NCBI GenBank assembly: GCA_003531155.1 | Contig: DQHR01000133.1 | Location: 4,167 to 14,250, forward strand | Origin: Bacteroidales bacterium | Lineage (GTDB): Bacteria; Bacteroidota; Bacteroidia; Bacteroidales; Tenuifilaceae | Reading direction: 5' to 3' | DNA length: 10,084 bases | In this document: piece by piece, positions 1-7,862 of the stretch | Layout: each line of letters opens with the position of its first letter | How positions within the stretch are numbered: the first letter of the stretch is position 1 | The notes under the pieces: generated by a model | What the model was told of the DNA's origin: nothing | Seen by the model: the letters and a program-made list of their open reading frames with translations, nothing else | Database searches by the model: none | Position numbers and translations under genes: made by a program

Positions 1-461
1 ACATAAGGATTTTGTCCCTGATTTGCTCCCGCTGACCCTGTAAAATTGAACTTTTTTGTATAGGTATAGGTAGTTGGATCGATTGAAAAAAGAACACCTT
101 GCGTTGACCATGGGTATGGAGAAACTATCCATTGAGATACATCCTCTGCTATAAAATGTTGGTGAAGAGGATTTGGATCTGAAATGGGATAAATTGTATC
201 TAAAACAATATCAGGAAAACCATCTGGGTTTAAAGGACTATAACGATTAGCAGGCATACTAATAGTTACAACCGCTGGATTCAAACCTGCTGAAAACTTA
301 AAATAACTTGAAACGCCTCCAGGATAATTATGATTAATTGTTACTTCGGGAACAACATACCAAAACTTTGTATCAGTTTGAGCTTTTAGGGAACTAAATG
401 TAAAAAACAGCCAAAATAATAAGTTGAAAAATACTATAAAGTATTTTATCTTAGCTTTCAT
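1..461 (-). CDS. Exported large surface protein, N-terminal part (partial, runs off left edge)
   Basis: The minus-strand frame opens with ATG at 461-459 and stays open for 153 codons to the window edge, so the stop is not seen. Residues 1-27 form a clear Sec signal peptide: lysines at 2, 4 and 6, a hydrophobic stretch from about 7 to 23, and a likely cleavage after LKA before Gln28. The mature start, QTDTKFWYVVPEV, followed near residue 65 by VTISMPAN, resembles the N-terminal region of large Bacteroidota T9SS cargo proteins that often carry IgGFc-binding-like N-termini and gliding-motility/sorting C-termini. That family match is from memory and moderate; the C-terminus that would prove T9SS export lies outside the window. 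There is no lipobox cysteine, so a lipoprotein is unlikely. No Shine-Dalgarno is seen, as usual for Bacteroidota. It is divergent from the giant gene at 714, and the two starts are 252 bp apart. Confidence 0.85.
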   Translation of the reverse strand, partial: MKAKIKYFIVFFNLLFWLFFTFSSLKAQTDTKFWYVVPEVTINHNYPGGVSSYFKFSAGLNPAVVTISMPANRYSPLNPDGFPDIVLDTIYPISDPNPLHQHFIAEDVSQWIVSPYPWSTQGVLFSIDPTTYTYTKKFNFTGSAGANQGQNPY

Positions 462-713
462 AGCGGAATTTTTAATCACCATTTTTCAAACATTTATGTA
501 AACTATTACGTACATTAATCATAAAATGTTATACATTGGTCATTATTAAATCTTATATTTAAAGTTGATTTTTTATGAAAGTAAAGCAAATAAATCACAT
601 AAAAATACATTTTTTTATAAATTGATTTGAAAAATTGGATAAATATAATGTACATTGTTCTTAATTGATTATTTACTATCTGACATTTAATTTCTAAATT
701 CTGAATAATAGCC
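462..713. other. Divergent AT-rich intergenic region
   Basis: This 252-bp stretch separates two divergently transcribed genes for exported proteins and must hold both promoters. It is very AT-rich and carries no convincing gene. TACATT occurs three times (511-516, 532-537, 651-656); around the last two the context TACATTG-G/T-TC is also shared. A perfect 10-bp palindrome, AATGTACATT, lies at 647-656 over the predicted -7 element of the rightward gene. No clear promoter was found for the leftward gene. Any regulatory role for the palindrome or repeats is inference. Confidence 0.6.
626..657 (+). promoter_or_regulatory. Candidate Bacteroidota-type promoter for the giant gene
   Basis: TTTG at 626-629 is followed, after a 21-nt spacer, by TACATTG at 651-657. 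This approximates the Bacteroidota sigma-ABfr consensus TTTG / TAnnTTTG but is one T short in the -7 box. Transcription would begin near 665, leaving a leader of about 50 nt before the ATG at 714. The sequence is AT-rich enough for chance matches, so this is tentative. Confidence 0.35.
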
Positions 714-3700
714 ATGAAAATCATAAAGAAATTTATAACCATATCAATGCTACTCTTCAGCATTGCATCTAATGCTCAACTTCCTTTTTTTGAGGGATTT
801 GAATCTGGTGCAAAACCATCAGGATGGAGCGAGGTGTACGTATCAGGGACTGAGCCATGGCGTTATAGAAATGGAGGACATAGCCCCAATGATAATAACT
901 GGCTAATACCTCCTGAACAAACCGACATCACACGTAATCCACCATCTGCTCATACAGGCACATACAACGCCATTTTTTTCAAACAAAGCACCAACAACGA
1001 ACGTACTAAATTAGTTACAAAACCAATAGACCTGAGTGAGGCAATACAGCCCGAGCTCAGTTTTTGGCTTTGCCAGGTTCCATGGACATTTTCGGGCAAT
1101 ACCAACTGGGATATATTTCGAGTTTATTATAAAACATCTTTTTCTGGAAATTGGACTTTGCTTGCAGAATACCTGGACCCACTACCAACCTGGACTCAAT
1201 TTAAAATAAACCTGCCAAACCCGAATTCAACCTATTATATTGGCTTTGAAGGTCAAACTCAATGGGGGTACGGTACCTGCATCGATGATATTAGTATTAT
1301 TGAGAAAGCCGATCAGGAGCGATATGTTAGCGAATTAATTGTAAATCAAGCCGATTATACATTTGCTCCATCCGGCTCCAATAACGAGCCAATACTTTCA
1401 TTGCGATTTAAAGTATTTGGCAATAAAGGATCAGCAATACTGAAGAATATCGTGGCCAAATCTCTCAACTCTAACGATGCAGATATTAGTACCGATGGAG
1501 TTAAACTTTATAAAACCACAACTAATCAATTCAATACCTCTAATCTTATAGGAACTGGTGGAAATTTTAGCAATGGCAGTATAACTTTCAGCAATTTGAA
1601 TATAGAACTTCCAAATGGATTTTCATATCTGTGGCTTACATACGATGTTAAACAAAGTGCTACGCATGGCAACCTTTTGGATGCCATGTTCGAATCTGGA
1701 AATATTCAGGTGAACGACTCTCTTTATCCCAAAATATCTGAATCTCCTGTGGGCAGTAGAATTATTTATGAAACTATTTATCGTCAGGATTTTGAAGAAA
1801 GTCACGGCTGGGCTCTTGACGGTGAATTTCAAGTTGATGCTCCACAGGGAAAGGGAGGCCTTTCATTTGGCTATCCTGATCCTACTTATGCATATAGCGG
1901 AAATAAAGTGTTGGGGACAGATTTATCAGGTCTTGGGATAGTTGCGGGCGATTATGAAAATAACATTTCCGAGGCAGGAGCATATAAAGCCATTTCTCCA
2001 ACGATTAATGCCCTATTCTACAAAGACTTAAAAATTTCTTATAGGCGTTATCTTAACATTGATGTATGGGATAAAACAACTATAGACGTGAGCAAAAACA
2101 ATGGCGCAACGTGGAATAATGTTTGGGTCAATAATGCCTATTTTACAGATCAACTTTGGTCTAAAACATTTCATGATGTACCTTCATCGATTGCAAGATC
2201 TAATCAACTGAAATTCATGTTTAAGATGGGACCAACAACCCCAACAAATACTTACTCTGGCTGGAATATTGATGATTTTATTGTTACAGGTGACTATATT
2301 ACCAAGGATGTTGGGGTAGTTGAATGGGTTTACCCCAAAACGGGTTGTGGAAACTCAGCAACTGACAGCGTAGTGGTTAAAGTTGCCAACCTTGGTGCTG
2401 CTGCTTCTCCATCTTCAATTCCTATACAATACTCATTCGATAACGGTATATCCTGGGTAACTAATTTCATTACTCAAAGCATTAATCCAGGGGATACCAT
2501 TAGTTTTATTTTTCCAACAAAAGTAAACCTTAGTACTCCTGGAATAAGAAATGTAAAAGCTAGGACTAAGCTCACTGGCGATGAGGATGCGTCAAATGAT
2601 GGAATATCTGCTCAAATATATTTAGTTCCTACTTATACGCTACCAATTACTCAGCAATTTGAGACTAATGATGGTTTCTGGCGTCCAATGGGAACCTCGA
2701 TTTGGCAATGGGGATTGGTAACAAAGCCATCTATGAGCGGAGGATCAAATTCTTGGGCAACAAGTTTAACTCAAAATTATGGAGAACTTCTTACTGGAAA
2801 TACCGACACTTTATTTTTTGACAATTTTGAAGAGTATTCTGATTGGTCATACACAGGAGAGTTTGAAATTGCATCACCCACTAAATCAGTTCCATCCTAT
2901 ACTTTTAGTGGAATAGTTTGCTTAGGAACCGACCTTACCCTTATGGGTGAAAACCCTGGAATGTACGAGAATAATATCTTAGATACAATAACATCACCTG
3001 ATATCGACATAAGCAATTATACAGATTTACAATTAAGTTACTATAGATGGTTTAAAGTGCTGGATGGAGATACAGTTAGAATACAGGTGAGCAATAACAA
3101 CACAAACTGGGTAACAATATGGAGTAACAATGGTTTAGCAGAAACATCTGACAATGATTGGAATAAACAAACTCTTAACTTACCCAACTCAATTATCAAA
3201 GGAAATACCCTTAAAATTCGTTTCTTGTTAATTACCAACGGCAGTGATGTTGCCGAAGGTATTAATATTGATGATTTAATGGTTACTGGCAAACAGTATA
3301 ATTCAAATTTTGCATATCTCCAAAGTCCCTGTTTTGATCTCACTGGAGTAACTATACCAATCATCGATTTAAGTGTATTCAATAATACAGAGGCAGGAGT
3401 CGATGGTGCATCGCTCTACTACTCCACTGACAATGGTAATACTTGGGATAATGTAAACAATAATGATTTGAATAGTGAGTATTGGAACTGGTATACCGAC
3501 AGTATTGTTTCTTCAATTGGAAGTGCTGGTTGGAATGGTTTAGATAATCAATGGAGACGTTCACGACACCAACTCCCATCTGCCTTGGCAAACCAGAATC
3601 GTGTTATCTTCAAACTAGGGTTTAAATCCGATAAAGCCAATAATGATTTTGGAGGGTTTGCAATTGACAATTTTAAACTTTACGAGGCCCCATTTGATGT

Positions 3701-6700
3701 TGGTGTTGAGAGTATCATTAGCCCGATTTCCGCTTGTGATTTGAGTAATCAACAAGAGATAAAACTCAATATAAAGAACTTTGGACCTCAAAACATGAAA
3801 TCTGGAGATTCTATTGTTGTAGCAATTAACGTACAACACCCAATGATGACCGATAGTAAAACCGATAAGATATTTCTATCATCAGATTTAAATGCAGGTA
3901 GTAGTATTGAGCATAATATTTCAAAAAAATTCAATATGTCAATTAGTGGTGATTACGACATAACTACTTACACTGATATTGAATCCGATCCATTATTTTA
4001 CAGTCCCGCTTCAAACAATTCAATTAACCAAATAATAACCGTACAAAAACCTTATGTTGAACTGGGTGAAGACATTAAAACATACTTTCCTGACACTGTA
4101 GTTTTAGATGCTACCAACGCAGATCCTCTGGTAACTTATGAATGGTATAAGGCGCCTGATAAAGTTACTGTGATTGGAACTGATCCTACTTTTTCAATTA
4201 CAGATCATAATGGAGGCAAATACTATGCGAAATTGACAAATACGATTCCATGTTCATCCACTGATTCAATTACAGTCACTCGACTTACAAGGGACATTGG
4301 TATTCCATCATTTAATAGCCCTCTAAGTTCATGTGAACTTTCTGATATCACACCATTTAAGGTATATTTAAAGAATTATGGCTCGGATGTGTTAACTAAT
4401 GGGGATGAAGTTTACCTTCATTATATCTTCAACGGAGGCACACAGGTTGATACCACCTGGGTTATGGACGAAACGATTTTACCAAATGATTCATTAGTCT
4501 TTACATTTAACAAATCTCTAAATATGCAAGCAGTTGGTTCATACACTTTAAAAGCATGGGCCACAGTAACATCAGATGAAAGCGCATCTAACGACACAAC
4601 CGATTTAACAATTAATGTATGGGGTTATCCTACTTTTAGTTTGAAAGATGCAATGGGACTACCTAAAGATTCTGTTAATGTGTTCAACACTAATTACACT
4701 TTAGATCCTGGCGCGTGGGATTCATACCTATGGAAGAATGACAATTCGACCAATAGAACTTTTAATATGGATAATACAGGTTGGGCTACAGTAACAGTAT
4801 TTGATAGTCATAATTGCAGTGCTATTGATTCGCTTTATGTCAACCTTAAATTCTCTGATGTTGGTATAGATTCTATAGTCAGCCCAATCTCAGCATGTAC
4901 AGTTGAAGGAACTGTTTACCCACATATTATTATTAAGAACATGGGGACAGATACCCTTACTAGTGGAACAGATATCAACCTACAATACTTTTTTAATACG
5001 ACTTTAATGGAATCACCAACACTTACACTTGACTCAAATCTTCCGCCAAATGGTACTGAGGATATTATATTCGGTGTTGGAGTTGATATATCAACCGTAG
5101 GTAGCTATAATTTTGATTTTAGTGCATCAACATTAGCAGATTCTAAACCTGAAAACAATAGTAAAAATCATTTAGTATCTGTTTTCGGTTATCCAGCCCT
5201 AGAATTAGGAGACTCAATAATTACACGAAATGCAAATTACACAATTGATGCATTAGCTGGGCGCGATAGCTATTTATGGTCGACGGGTGAAACAACTCAG
5301 CAAATAACAGTTAATCAAACTAATAAATATAAGGTTACTGTTGTGGAAAATGGTATTTGTTCATCTACAGATTCTCTTGTTGTAACATTCTTACACCATG
5401 ACTACACTATTAGCCAAGTAATTAACCCTGTAACTTCCTGCAGTACAACATCTAATCAAGATATTATTTTTAAGTATTCCAATATTGGCAGTGATACATT
5501 AAAAATTGGCCAACAAGTCAAATTCGGCTACCAAATAGATGAAGATTATTTTGCTGAAGAGAATTATTCCTTAACGTCAGACTTAGCACCCGGTCAGTTT
5601 ATTAACTATACATTTACAAATAAGATCGATCTTTCAAATGCAGGTACCAAACACTTTATTGCCTATGGAATTTATTCTGGTGATATAAATACAAGTAATG
5701 ATACCCTTGAGTTTGATTTTGAAATTAAAGCCACTCCTATTGTCAACTTAGGTGCCGATAGAATTATTAGAACTGGTCAAGAAACATTAGATGGTGGTGA
5801 AGGAACTGATTACTCATATTTATGGCAGGACAACTCAACAGGTCGTTTCTTTATTGTTGAAAATACTGGTGATTATTGGGTTACTACAACCTCACCTAAT
5901 GGTTGCTACGATAGAGATACCGTTAACATTAAATCATTATATCCTGATTATAAAGTATCGACCATAATTTCCCCTGTAAGTGCATGTAGCCATACAGATG
6001 CTGAACAAGTGGAAATTGAGATTGAGAATATTGGAACTGACACCCTTTTTATTGGTCAGACAATTTATGTCACCTACGAAGTAAATAACGCTATCGAGAA
6101 AACAGAGCCAATTACCATGGTTCAGAAATTCAATCCTGGCAATAAACTGACTCATACTTTTAGTAAAACTTATAACCTACAAAATGTAGATACATATAAT
6201 ATTAAAGCATACACAACATACTCGTTGGATCTCAACCCTCTCAATAATGCTTTAACGTCTTCAATACAAACTTGGAGTCAGCCAATTGTAGCCTTAGGAA
6301 ATGACACAGCCATTTGTCAAGGTTCAACCATTATCTTAGATGCAGATAATCCATCAAATACATATTTATGGAGTACCACTGAAACAACTCAAACCATTGA
6401 AGTTTCAGCAGCTGGTAATTATTCGGTTGAAGTAACAGATCCAAATGGTTGTAAAAACAGCGATGAAATAATAATATCTATTAACGACTTGCCATCTGTC
6501 TCACATTCAACACTTTCACCTACCTGTATCGATGCAACCCCAATAGTTTTAAGTGGTGGTAATCCAACAGGAGGTTTGTATAGTGGTTCAGGTGTAACAG
6601 GAGCAACATTTACTCCTGCAACGGCTGGTTTAGGGTTACATTCAATTACTTACCAAATTACAGATGGTAATGGGTGTACAAATTCAACAACTGTTGATAT

Positions 6701-7730
6701 CACAGTAAATCCGCTCCCTGTCATAGATCTTGGGGATGATAAATCCGTAAGTGAGCCTACCATCTTAGACGCAGGAGCTGGCTATACTTCATATCTATGG
6801 AACACCAGTGCTACAACCCAAACAATAACAGCAAATTCAGGTGGAACATATTCTGTTACTGTTACTGATGCTAATGGGTGTAATGGCTTTGATGAGATTA
6901 CTATAACTTGGCAGGATATTGTTGATGTTCAGGCAACAGAGCTAGTATCCCCATCTCCTACTTCTACTAACTGTTATAATGCACAAGGGCAAACAGTAAC
7001 AGCTACCTTAAAAAATTTAGGAACTAATACTTTTACATCGGGACAAAATTTCGATGTATCTTACCAAATTGATACTAATACACCTGTAGTTGAGACACTA
7101 ACACTGAATTCAGATTTTGCAAGTAACCAAACTCAAAACTTTACTTTTGCCCAGAAAGCAATATTAGATCCGGGTACTTATACTTTCTATTTTAAAACCA
7201 TTACTGGTAATGAAACCGTAACAGATTACCCAGTAACTATAACAGCTAACCCAGTATTCGCTTTTAGTAATGACACCATTAAAACAACCCTACCATACCA
7301 ACTAACATCAAACATTAGCGGTGTAACCTATTTATGGAATACTGGAAGCCCAAATCCTTCGATTCAAGTTTCATCTTATGGAAAATACTGGTTAACTGTA
7401 ACAAGTGCAGGTTGCAGCACAACCGATACAATTGTAATTGCGTCTCCTGGTAACGCTGTTGAAACAATACCTGGTTCGAATGCAAAAGTTACTTTTTTCC
7501 CAAATCCAGTAAATAATGAACTTACAATAAGAATAGAGACTGATAAAAACGAGGCTTTTACAATTGATCTTGTAAATCCTAGCGGACAGATTGTTAAAGG
7601 CCTAAAAACAGAAAAAACGATCTTTTTCAACGACAAGATTGATGTAAGAGGGTACAATCCTGGTTTATATCTCCTTAAAGTAGGAAATGGAAAAGGTTCA
7701 GCGGTTTTTAAAGTAATAATTCAACGTTAG
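714..7730 (+). CDS. Giant multidomain secreted T9SS cargo protein (adhesin-like), 2338 aa
   Basis: A secreted mosaic protein, probably displayed on the cell surface. Residues 1-21 are a signal peptide (KIIKK, hydrophobic core, SNA before Gln22). In order: jelly-roll 22-197 ending in CIDD; a module like the N-terminal domain of BNR neuraminidases at about 203-350 (it contains YLWLTYDV and GNLLDA); jelly-roll 354-528 ending GWNIDD; CARDB-like 532-640; jelly-roll 644-992 interrupted by another at 698-862; six CARDB+PKD/Ig units 994-2250; T9SS type A sorting domain 2259-2338. No catalytic domain, protease motif or beta-propeller is recognisable, so adhesion, matrix or structural function is inferred. 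The start fits because the signal peptide begins right at this ATG; no Shine-Dalgarno is present. A strong terminator follows 20 nt after the stop, so it is probably a single-gene transcript. Domain names come from remembered family patterns, not a search. Confidence 0.93.
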   Translation: MKIIKKFITISMLLFSIASNAQLPFFEGFESGAKPSGWSEVYVSGTEPWRYRNGGHSPNDNNWLIPPEQTDITRNPPSAHTGTYNAIFFKQSTNNERTKLVTKPIDLSEAIQPELSFWLCQVPWTFSGNTNWDIFRVYYKTSFSGNWTLLAEYLDPLPTWTQFKINLPNPNSTYYIGFEGQTQWGYGTCIDDISIIEKADQERYVSELIVNQADYTFAPSGSNNEPILSLRFKVFGNKGSAILKNIVAKSLNSNDADISTDGVKLYKTTTNQFNTSNLIGTGGNFSNGSITFSNLNIELPNGFSYLWLTYDVKQSATHGNLLDAMFESGNIQVNDSLYPKISESPVGSRIIYETIYRQDFEESHGWALDGEFQVDAPQGKGGLSFGYPDPTYAYSGNKVLGTDLSGLGIVAGDYENNISEAGAYKAISPTINALFYKDLKISYRRYLNIDVWDKTTIDVSKNNGATWNNVWVNNAYFTDQLWSKTFHDVPSSIARSNQLKFMFKMGPTTPTNTYSGWNIDDFIVTGDYITKDVGVVEWVYPKTGCGNSATDSVVVKVANLGAAASPSSIPIQYSFDNGISWVTNFITQSINPGDTISFIFPTKVNLSTPGIRNVKARTKLTGDEDASNDGISAQIYLVPTYTLPITQQFETNDGFWRPMGTSIWQWGLVTKPSMSGGSNSWATSLTQNYGELLTGNTDTLFFDNFEEYSDWSYTGEFEIASPTKSVPSYTFSGIVCLGTDLTLMGENPGMYENNILDTITSPDIDISNYTDLQLSYYRWFKVLDGDTVRIQVSNNNTNWVTIWSNNGLAETSDNDWNKQTLNLPNSIIKGNTLKIRFLLITNGSDVAEGINIDDLMVTGKQYNSNFAYLQSPCFDLTGVTIPIIDLSVFNNTEAGVDGASLYYSTDNGNTWDNVNNNDLNSEYWNWYTDSIVSSIGSAGWNGLDNQWRRSRHQLPSALANQNRVIFKLGFKSDKANNDFGGFAIDNFKLYEAPFDVGVESIISPISACDLSNQQEIKLNIKNFGPQNMKSGDSIVVAINVQHPMMTDSKTDKIFLSSDLNAGSSIEHNISKKFNMSISGDYDITTYTDIESDPLFYSPASNNSINQIITVQKPYVELGEDIKTYFPDTVVLDATNADPLVTYEWYKAPDKVTVIGTDPTFSITDHNGGKYYAKLTNTIPCSSTDSITVTRLTRDIGIPSFNSPLSSCELSDITPFKVYLKNYGSDVLTNGDEVYLHYIFNGGTQVDTTWVMDETILPNDSLVFTFNKSLNMQAVGSYTLKAWATVTSDESASNDTTDLTINVWGYPTFSLKDAMGLPKDSVNVFNTNYTLDPGAWDSYLWKNDNSTNRTFNMDNTGWATVTVFDSHNCSAIDSLYVNLKFSDVGIDSIVSPISACTVEGTVYPHIIIKNMGTDTLTSGTDINLQYFFNTTLMESPTLTLDSNLPPNGTEDIIFGVGVDISTVGSYNFDFSASTLADSKPENNSKNHLVSVFGYPALELGDSIITRNANYTIDALAGRDSYLWSTGETTQQITVNQTNKYKVTVVENGICSSTDSLVVTFLHHDYTISQVINPVTSCSTTSNQDIIFKYSNIGSDTLKIGQQVKFGYQIDEDYFAEENYSLTSDLAPGQFINYTFTNKIDLSNAGTKHFIAYGIYSGDINTSNDTLEFDFEIKATPIVNLGADRIIRTGQETLDGGEGTDYSYLWQDNSTGRFFIVENTGDYWVTTTSPNGCYDRDTVNIKSLYPDYKVSTIISPVSACSHTDAEQVEIEIENIGTDTLFIGQTIYVTYEVNNAIEKTEPITMVQKFNPGNKLTHTFSKTYNLQNVDTYNIKAYTTYSLDLNPLNNALTSSIQTWSQPIVALGNDTAICQGSTIILDADNPSNTYLWSTTETTQTIEVSAAGNYSVEVTDPNGCKNSDEIIISINDLPSVSHSTLSPTCIDATPIVLSGGNPTGGLYSGSGVTGATFTPATAGLGLHSITYQITDGNGCTNSTTVDITVNPLPVIDLGDDKSVSEPTILDAGAGYTSYLWNTSATTQTITANSGGTYSVTVTDANGCNGFDEITITWQDIVDVQATELVSPSPTSTNCYNAQGQTVTATLKNLGTNTFTSGQNFDVSYQIDTNTPVVETLTLNSDFASNQTQNFTFAQKAILDPGTYTFYFKTITGNETVTDYPVTITANPVFAFSNDTIKTTLPYQLTSNISGVTYLWNTGSPNPSIQVSSYGKYWLTVTSAGCSTTDTIVIASPGNAVETIPGSNAKVTFFPNPVNNELTIRIETDKNEAFTIDLVNPSGQIVKGLKTEKTIFFNDKIDVRGYNPGLYLLKVGNGKGSAVFKVIIQR
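777..1304 (+). other. Domain: first jelly-roll (choice-of-anchor/MAM-like), residues 22-197
   Basis: The module starts immediately after the signal peptide with the typical FFEGFESG...GW opening and closes with GTCIDDISI. The acidic IDD triplet near the end recurs in the second jelly-roll and in the nested one, and is a common feature of MAM-like and cleaved-adhesin modules, where the acidic residues often bind calcium. Ligand binding or adhesion is inferred; no enzyme residues are visible. Confidence 0.7.
1320..1763 (+). other. Domain: BNR-neuraminidase N-terminal-like module, residues 203-350
   Basis: This stretch has the layout of the accessory domain found before BNR-repeat neuraminidases and in other Bacteroidota secreted proteins: an early strand pair, a DGVKLYKTTTNQFNTSNLIG segment, then an aromatic strand YLWLTYDV followed by ATHGNLLDA. 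There is no sialidase catalytic propeller in this protein, so it would act only as a structural or binding module. The family assignment is by pattern memory and is moderate. Confidence 0.5.
1773..2297 (+). other. Domain: second jelly-roll, residues 354-528
   Basis: Begins YRQDFEESHGW and contains GEFQVDAPQ, a GTDL segment, a YENNI segment, an SYRRYL strand and the closing GWNIDDFIVTG. The same landmarks occur in the same order in the nested module at residues 698-862 (GEFEIASP, GTDL, YENNI, SYYRWF, GINIDDLMVTG), so the two are clearly paralogous. This module type is often attached to secreted Bacteroidota peptidases and adhesins as a C-terminal or linker domain. Confidence 0.75.
2643..3689 (+). 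other. Domain: interrupted jelly-roll with a second jelly-roll inside, residues 644-992
   Basis: The outer module opens at about 644 with QQFETNDGFW and proceeds through IWQWG and SWATSLTQNY (to about 697). Its expected continuation, AYLQSPCFDL, appears only at 867-876 and runs on through YSTDNGNTW and closes with GFAIDNFKLYE at 982-991. Between them, residues 698-862 (2805-3299) form a complete jelly-roll of their own, from FFDNFEEYSDW to GINIDDLMVTG. Joining 644-697 to 863-992 restores the usual uninterrupted order of the family. The nested reading is an inference from motif order. Confidence 0.65.
3693..7463 (+). repeat. Six tandem CARDB + PKD/Ig-like protein units, residues 994-2250
   Basis: Units start near residues 994, 1194, 1382, 1563, 1745 and 2068. 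Each opens with a CARDB-like module (D-V-G-like strand, a SPxSAC-type motif, an N-x-G turn, an LxPGxxxxxTF segment, then an S-N-D/N ending) followed by a PKD/Ig-like module with LGxD, SYLW, a TG-Y-x-V strand and a Cys-xxx-D-S/T motif. Unit spacing is 181-200 residues except unit 5, which spans 323 because it has three Ig-like modules instead of one. The copies have diverged strongly at both protein and DNA level, so this is an old duplication series rather than a recent slippage array. Such stalks usually hold binding domains away from the cell. Confidence 0.85.
7488..7727 (+). other. Type IX secretion type A sorting domain, residues 2259-2338
   Basis: The last 80 residues have the usual pattern of the T9SS C-terminal sorting signal: VTFFPNPVNNELTI at the start, a central strand FTIDLVNPSGQIV, then GYNPGLYLLKV and a terminal basic KVIIQR. 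In this family the signal directs passage through the type IX apparatus in the outer membrane and is cut off by a sortase-like peptidase that attaches the protein to the surface or releases it. Confidence 0.93.
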
Positions 7731-7749
7731 CATAGCTAAGAAGAATACT

Positions 7750-7782
7750 AAAAAAGGATTGCATGATATGCAATCCTTTTTT
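7750..7782 (+). terminator. Intrinsic terminator after the giant gene
   Basis: A perfect 15-bp inverted repeat, arms 7750-7764 and 7768-7782, with a GAT loop. The arm is six A followed by GGATTGCAT, so the hairpin ends in six T on the plus strand and, by symmetry, on the minus strand too. It lies 20 nt past the stop at 7730. It should isolate the giant gene from the downstream flavoprotein gene. Confidence 0.88.
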
Positions 7783-7836
7783 ATTCGTTGCTTTATTAGA
7801 ATAATATATAAAACAACCTTTTCTCATATTCAATAC

Positions 7837-7862
7837 TGACAATAATCATTGACAATTAATCA
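7837..7862. repeat. Tandem 13-bp direct repeat in promoter region
   Basis: TGACAATAATCA at 7837-7848 and TGACAATTAATCA at 7850-7862 are a direct repeat with a 13-bp offset, differing by one inserted T. The second copy includes part of the candidate -33 TTG (7849-7851). The placement fits a regulator-binding site, but no regulator is identified. Confidence 0.5.

Noticed and set aside
491..528. Imperfect inverted repeat CATTTATG / CATAAAATG
   Set aside because: Arms differ by an extra A, the spacer is 21 nt, and the region is so AT-rich that such matches are expected by chance. Not listed as a feature.
515..763. A minus-strand open frame of about 80 codons overlapping the start of the giant gene
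   Set aside because: It is rich in Ile, Phe, Tyr and Lys as expected for translated AT-rich intergenic DNA, overlaps the signal-peptide coding region, and shows no domain.
2433..3446. Asp-box-like S-x-D-x-G-x-x-W motifs (residues 574-581 and 904-911), suggesting a sialidase
   Set aside because: The motifs lie singly in a CARDB-like and a jelly-roll module, not in a propeller of regular blades, and no catalytic arginine triad or propeller is seen. Such hairpins are common in non-enzymatic secreted modules.
3693..7463. Possible recent DNA-level tandem repeat or phase-variable slippage in the repeat region
   Set aside because: Corresponding units share protein motifs but their codons differ widely; no long identical DNA stretches or simple-sequence tracts able to slip were noticed.
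1623..7657. Several short antisense open frames (70-110 codons) beneath the giant gene
   Set aside because: They overlap a strongly supported coding region, lack recognisable domains or initiation signals, and have low-complexity composition expected of reverse-frame shadows.
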